Assembly: GCA_004298075.1 (NCBI GenBank)
Contig: SCRK01000179.1
Coordinates: 1 to 8,175, forward strand
DNA from: a bacterium
GTDB lineage: Bacteria; Omnitrophota; Gorgyraeia; Gygaellales; Profunditerraquicolaceae
Length of the DNA: 8,175 bases
Reading direction: 5' to 3'
Below, piece after piece: positions 7,187-8,175 of this stretch. The translations under genes and the position numbers were made by a program. The notes below the pieces were generated by a model. That model saw only the letters and a list, made by a program, of their open reading frames with translations. It was not told where the DNA came from and did not search any database. Numbering within the stretch: the stretch's first letter is position 1; every line of letters begins with the position of its first letter.

Positions 7187-7215
7187 CACCCGGCACAATT
7201 GGAATTGCGCCGGTG
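7187..7215. repeat. Long hairpin between mreB and mreC
   Basis: On the plus strand a 14-nt arm (7187-7200, CACCCGGCACAATT) is nearly complementary to a 13-nt arm (7203-7215, AATTGCGCCGGTG) across a 2-nt loop. On the minus-strand RNA this is about 13 base pairs with one bulged base and one G-U pair. A loop of 2 nt is too tight, so the innermost A-U pairs probably open. It directly follows the smaller hairpin at 7216-7231. Downstream on the minus strand comes CCAAAGCC rather than a U-tract, so a classical Rho-independent terminator is unlikely. An attenuating, stabilising or processing element that lets mreB be expressed above mreCD is a reasonable inference, as is a REP-like repeat. Confidence 0.6.
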
Positions 7216-7231
7216 TCCGCCAGGTGGCGGA
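7216..7231. repeat. Perfect 6-bp inverted repeat just after the mreB stop
   Basis: TCCGCC and GGCGGA flank a 4-nt loop and begin 2 nt after the mreB stop codon on the minus strand. The stem is perfect and GC-rich, and abuts a second, longer hairpin. No T-run follows on either strand, so it does not look like a standard intrinsic terminator. It may protect the mreB 3' end, cause partial termination or processing, or be part of a dispersed palindromic repeat. The structure is seen; the function is inferred. Confidence 0.6.
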
Positions 7232-7233
7232 AA

Positions 7234-8175
7234 TTAATTACGCACTTCCGTTTTAACCGATACGGTAACCTTCTTAAGATACTGGATCTCGCTAAGCACC
7301 CGCCCGGTCCCGTTGGCAACCGCGGTGATCGGATCTTCGCTTATATGCACCGGCAGGCCGGTCTCTTCGGAAATCAATTTATCCAAACCCCTTAAAAGGG
7401 AACCGCCCCCGGCCATGACAATACCGTGTTCGATAAGGTCGGCGGCTAATTCCGGAGGAGTCCTCTCTAAAGACATTTTCGTAACTTCCAGTATGGCGCG
7501 TAACGGTTCCTGTAAAGATTCGCGGATCTCTTCGCTGGTTATAGTCACGGTCTTAGGCAGCCCGGCGACTAAATCCCTGCCCTTGACCTCTATGCTCATC
7601 TCTTCTTCCAGCGGATAGGCTGAGCCGATCTTTATCTTAATATCTTCAGATGTGCGTTCTCCAACCATGAGGTTGTAGGTCTTCTTGAGGTATTCAATGA
7701 TCGCCTCATTCATCTCATCACCGCCGATACGGATGGACTTAGAAAAAACTACTCCCGCTAATGAGATCACGGCGATCTCGGTAGTCCCGCCGCCTATATC
7801 TATTATCATATTACCGATAGGCTCCTGGATAGGCAAACCCACCCCGATAGCCGCGGCAATCGGCTCCTCTATCAGGAATACCTCTCTGGCGCCGGCGCGC
7901 TCGGCGGAATCTTTTACCGCCCGCTTCTCGACTTCTGTAATACCGGAAGGTATGGCAATTACAATCCTTGGCCTGACCAATACCCTGCGGTGGTGCACCT
8001 TTTTGATAAAATACCGCAGCATGGCTTCGGTGATCTCGAAATCGGCAATAACCCCGTCCTTCATCGGACGGATGGCGATGATATTCCCCGGGGTACGGCC
8101 GAGCATGCGCTTGGCCTCCTCTCCTACAGCCAAAACATGCGAGGTCCCCCGTTCAATAGCCACAACCGAAGGCTC
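7234..8175 (-). CDS. mreB: Rod shape-determining protein MreB, actin-like ATPase (5' end outside window)
   Basis: MreB polymerises on ATP into membrane-associated filaments that guide side-wall peptidoglycan synthesis in rod-shaped cells. The last 313 codons and the stop are visible. The reading frame is open to the right edge and begins there with EPSVVAIERGTS, the conserved segment that normally sits about 30 residues into MreB, so the missing part should be the N-terminal phosphate-1 loop and strand. Visible landmarks, numbered from the first visible residue, are AKRMLGRTPGNI at about 21-32, the IEEPIAAAIG segment near 102-111, the phosphate-2 loop DIGGGTTE at 126-133, and the adenosine-binding GIVMAGGGSLLRG at 251-263. 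The C-terminus ends at the usual place. A GTG codon at 8163 could be mistaken for the start, but it is the second Val of EPSVV. It heads an mreBCD-mrdA-rodA cluster and is separated from mreC by 75 nt holding two hairpins. The assignment is essentially certain. Confidence 0.97.
   Translation of the reverse strand, partial: EPSVVAIERGTSHVLAVGEEAKRMLGRTPGNIIAIRPMKDGVIADFEITEAMLRYFIKKVHHRRVLVRPRIVIAIPSGITEVEKRAVKDSAERAGAREVFLIEEPIAAAIGVGLPIQEPIGNMIIDIGGGTTEIAVISLAGVVFSKSIRIGGDEMNEAIIEYLKKTYNLMVGERTSEDIKIKIGSAYPLEEEMSIEVKGRDLVAGLPKTVTITSEEIRESLQEPLRAILEVTKMSLERTPPELAADLIEHGIVMAGGGSLLRGLDKLISEETGLPVHISEDPITAVANGTGRVLSEIQYLKKVTVSVKTEVRN

Noticed and set aside
7173..7201. Possible promoter for mreC with TATCAT as -10
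   Set aside because: No acceptable -35 hexamer occurs at 16 to 18 nt spacing (AATTGT, CAATTG, CCAATT), and the region is occupied by the hairpin.
8161..8163. GTG as the mreB start
   Set aside because: The frame continues to the window edge and encodes the conserved EPSVVAI segment across this codon, so the gene is cut by the window, not starting here.

Overview
The window is a stretch of bacterial chromosome in which every credible gene lies on the minus strand, so it reads from the right edge to the left. It holds a near-complete rod-shape (elongasome) operon followed by a small, apparently separate cyclic-di-GMP gene pair. Base composition is near balanced, genes are tightly packed (4-nt ATGA overlaps, a TAATG junction) and Shine-Dalgarno sequences are mostly weak or absent. 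I see no mobile element, CRISPR array, tRNA or rRNA. The organism is a rod-forming, Gram-negative-type bacterium. The combination of mreBCD-mrdA-rodA, a TIGR03960-type radical SAM protein and c-di-GMP genes would suit Omnitrophota or a deltaproteobacterium-like lineage, but that placement is inference only.

Region 1 (8175 down to 3097) carries mreB (its 5' end lies outside the window), then a 75-nt gap containing two adjacent RNA hairpins, then mreC, mreD, mrdA (PBP2) and rodA. MreB is the actin-like scaffold. MreC and MreD are its membrane partners. RodA polymerises glycan strands from lipid II and PBP2 cross-links them, so together they build the side wall of a rod-shaped cell. mreC/mreD and mrdA/rodA overlap by 4 nt, and mreD and mrdA are 5 nt apart.

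Region 2 (3097 to 1337) is a 586-residue radical SAM protein of the uncharacterised TIGR03960 type, sharing one base with the rodA stop codon and so probably in the same transcript. Its usual DUF2344 partner does not follow it.

Region 3 (1336 to 1246) is a 91-nt gap. It has a hairpin around the radical SAM stop codon, a short degenerate echo of that gene's 3' end, and a good sigma-70-like promoter (TTGCCT-17-TATAAT) whose predicted transcription start falls on or next to the ATG of the next gene, implying a leaderless mRNA.

Region 4 (1245 to 32) is a two-gene unit with a 4-nt overlap: a free-standing MshEN-like (GspE N-terminal) domain of 148 residues and an HD-GYP phosphodiesterase of 256 residues. 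The MshEN-like protein keeps the exact 24-5-24 spacing of the double c-di-GMP motif but lacks the leading arginine of both halves. A stand-alone receptor-like protein paired with a c-di-GMP hydrolase, beside the cell-elongation operon, is the most interesting part of the window.
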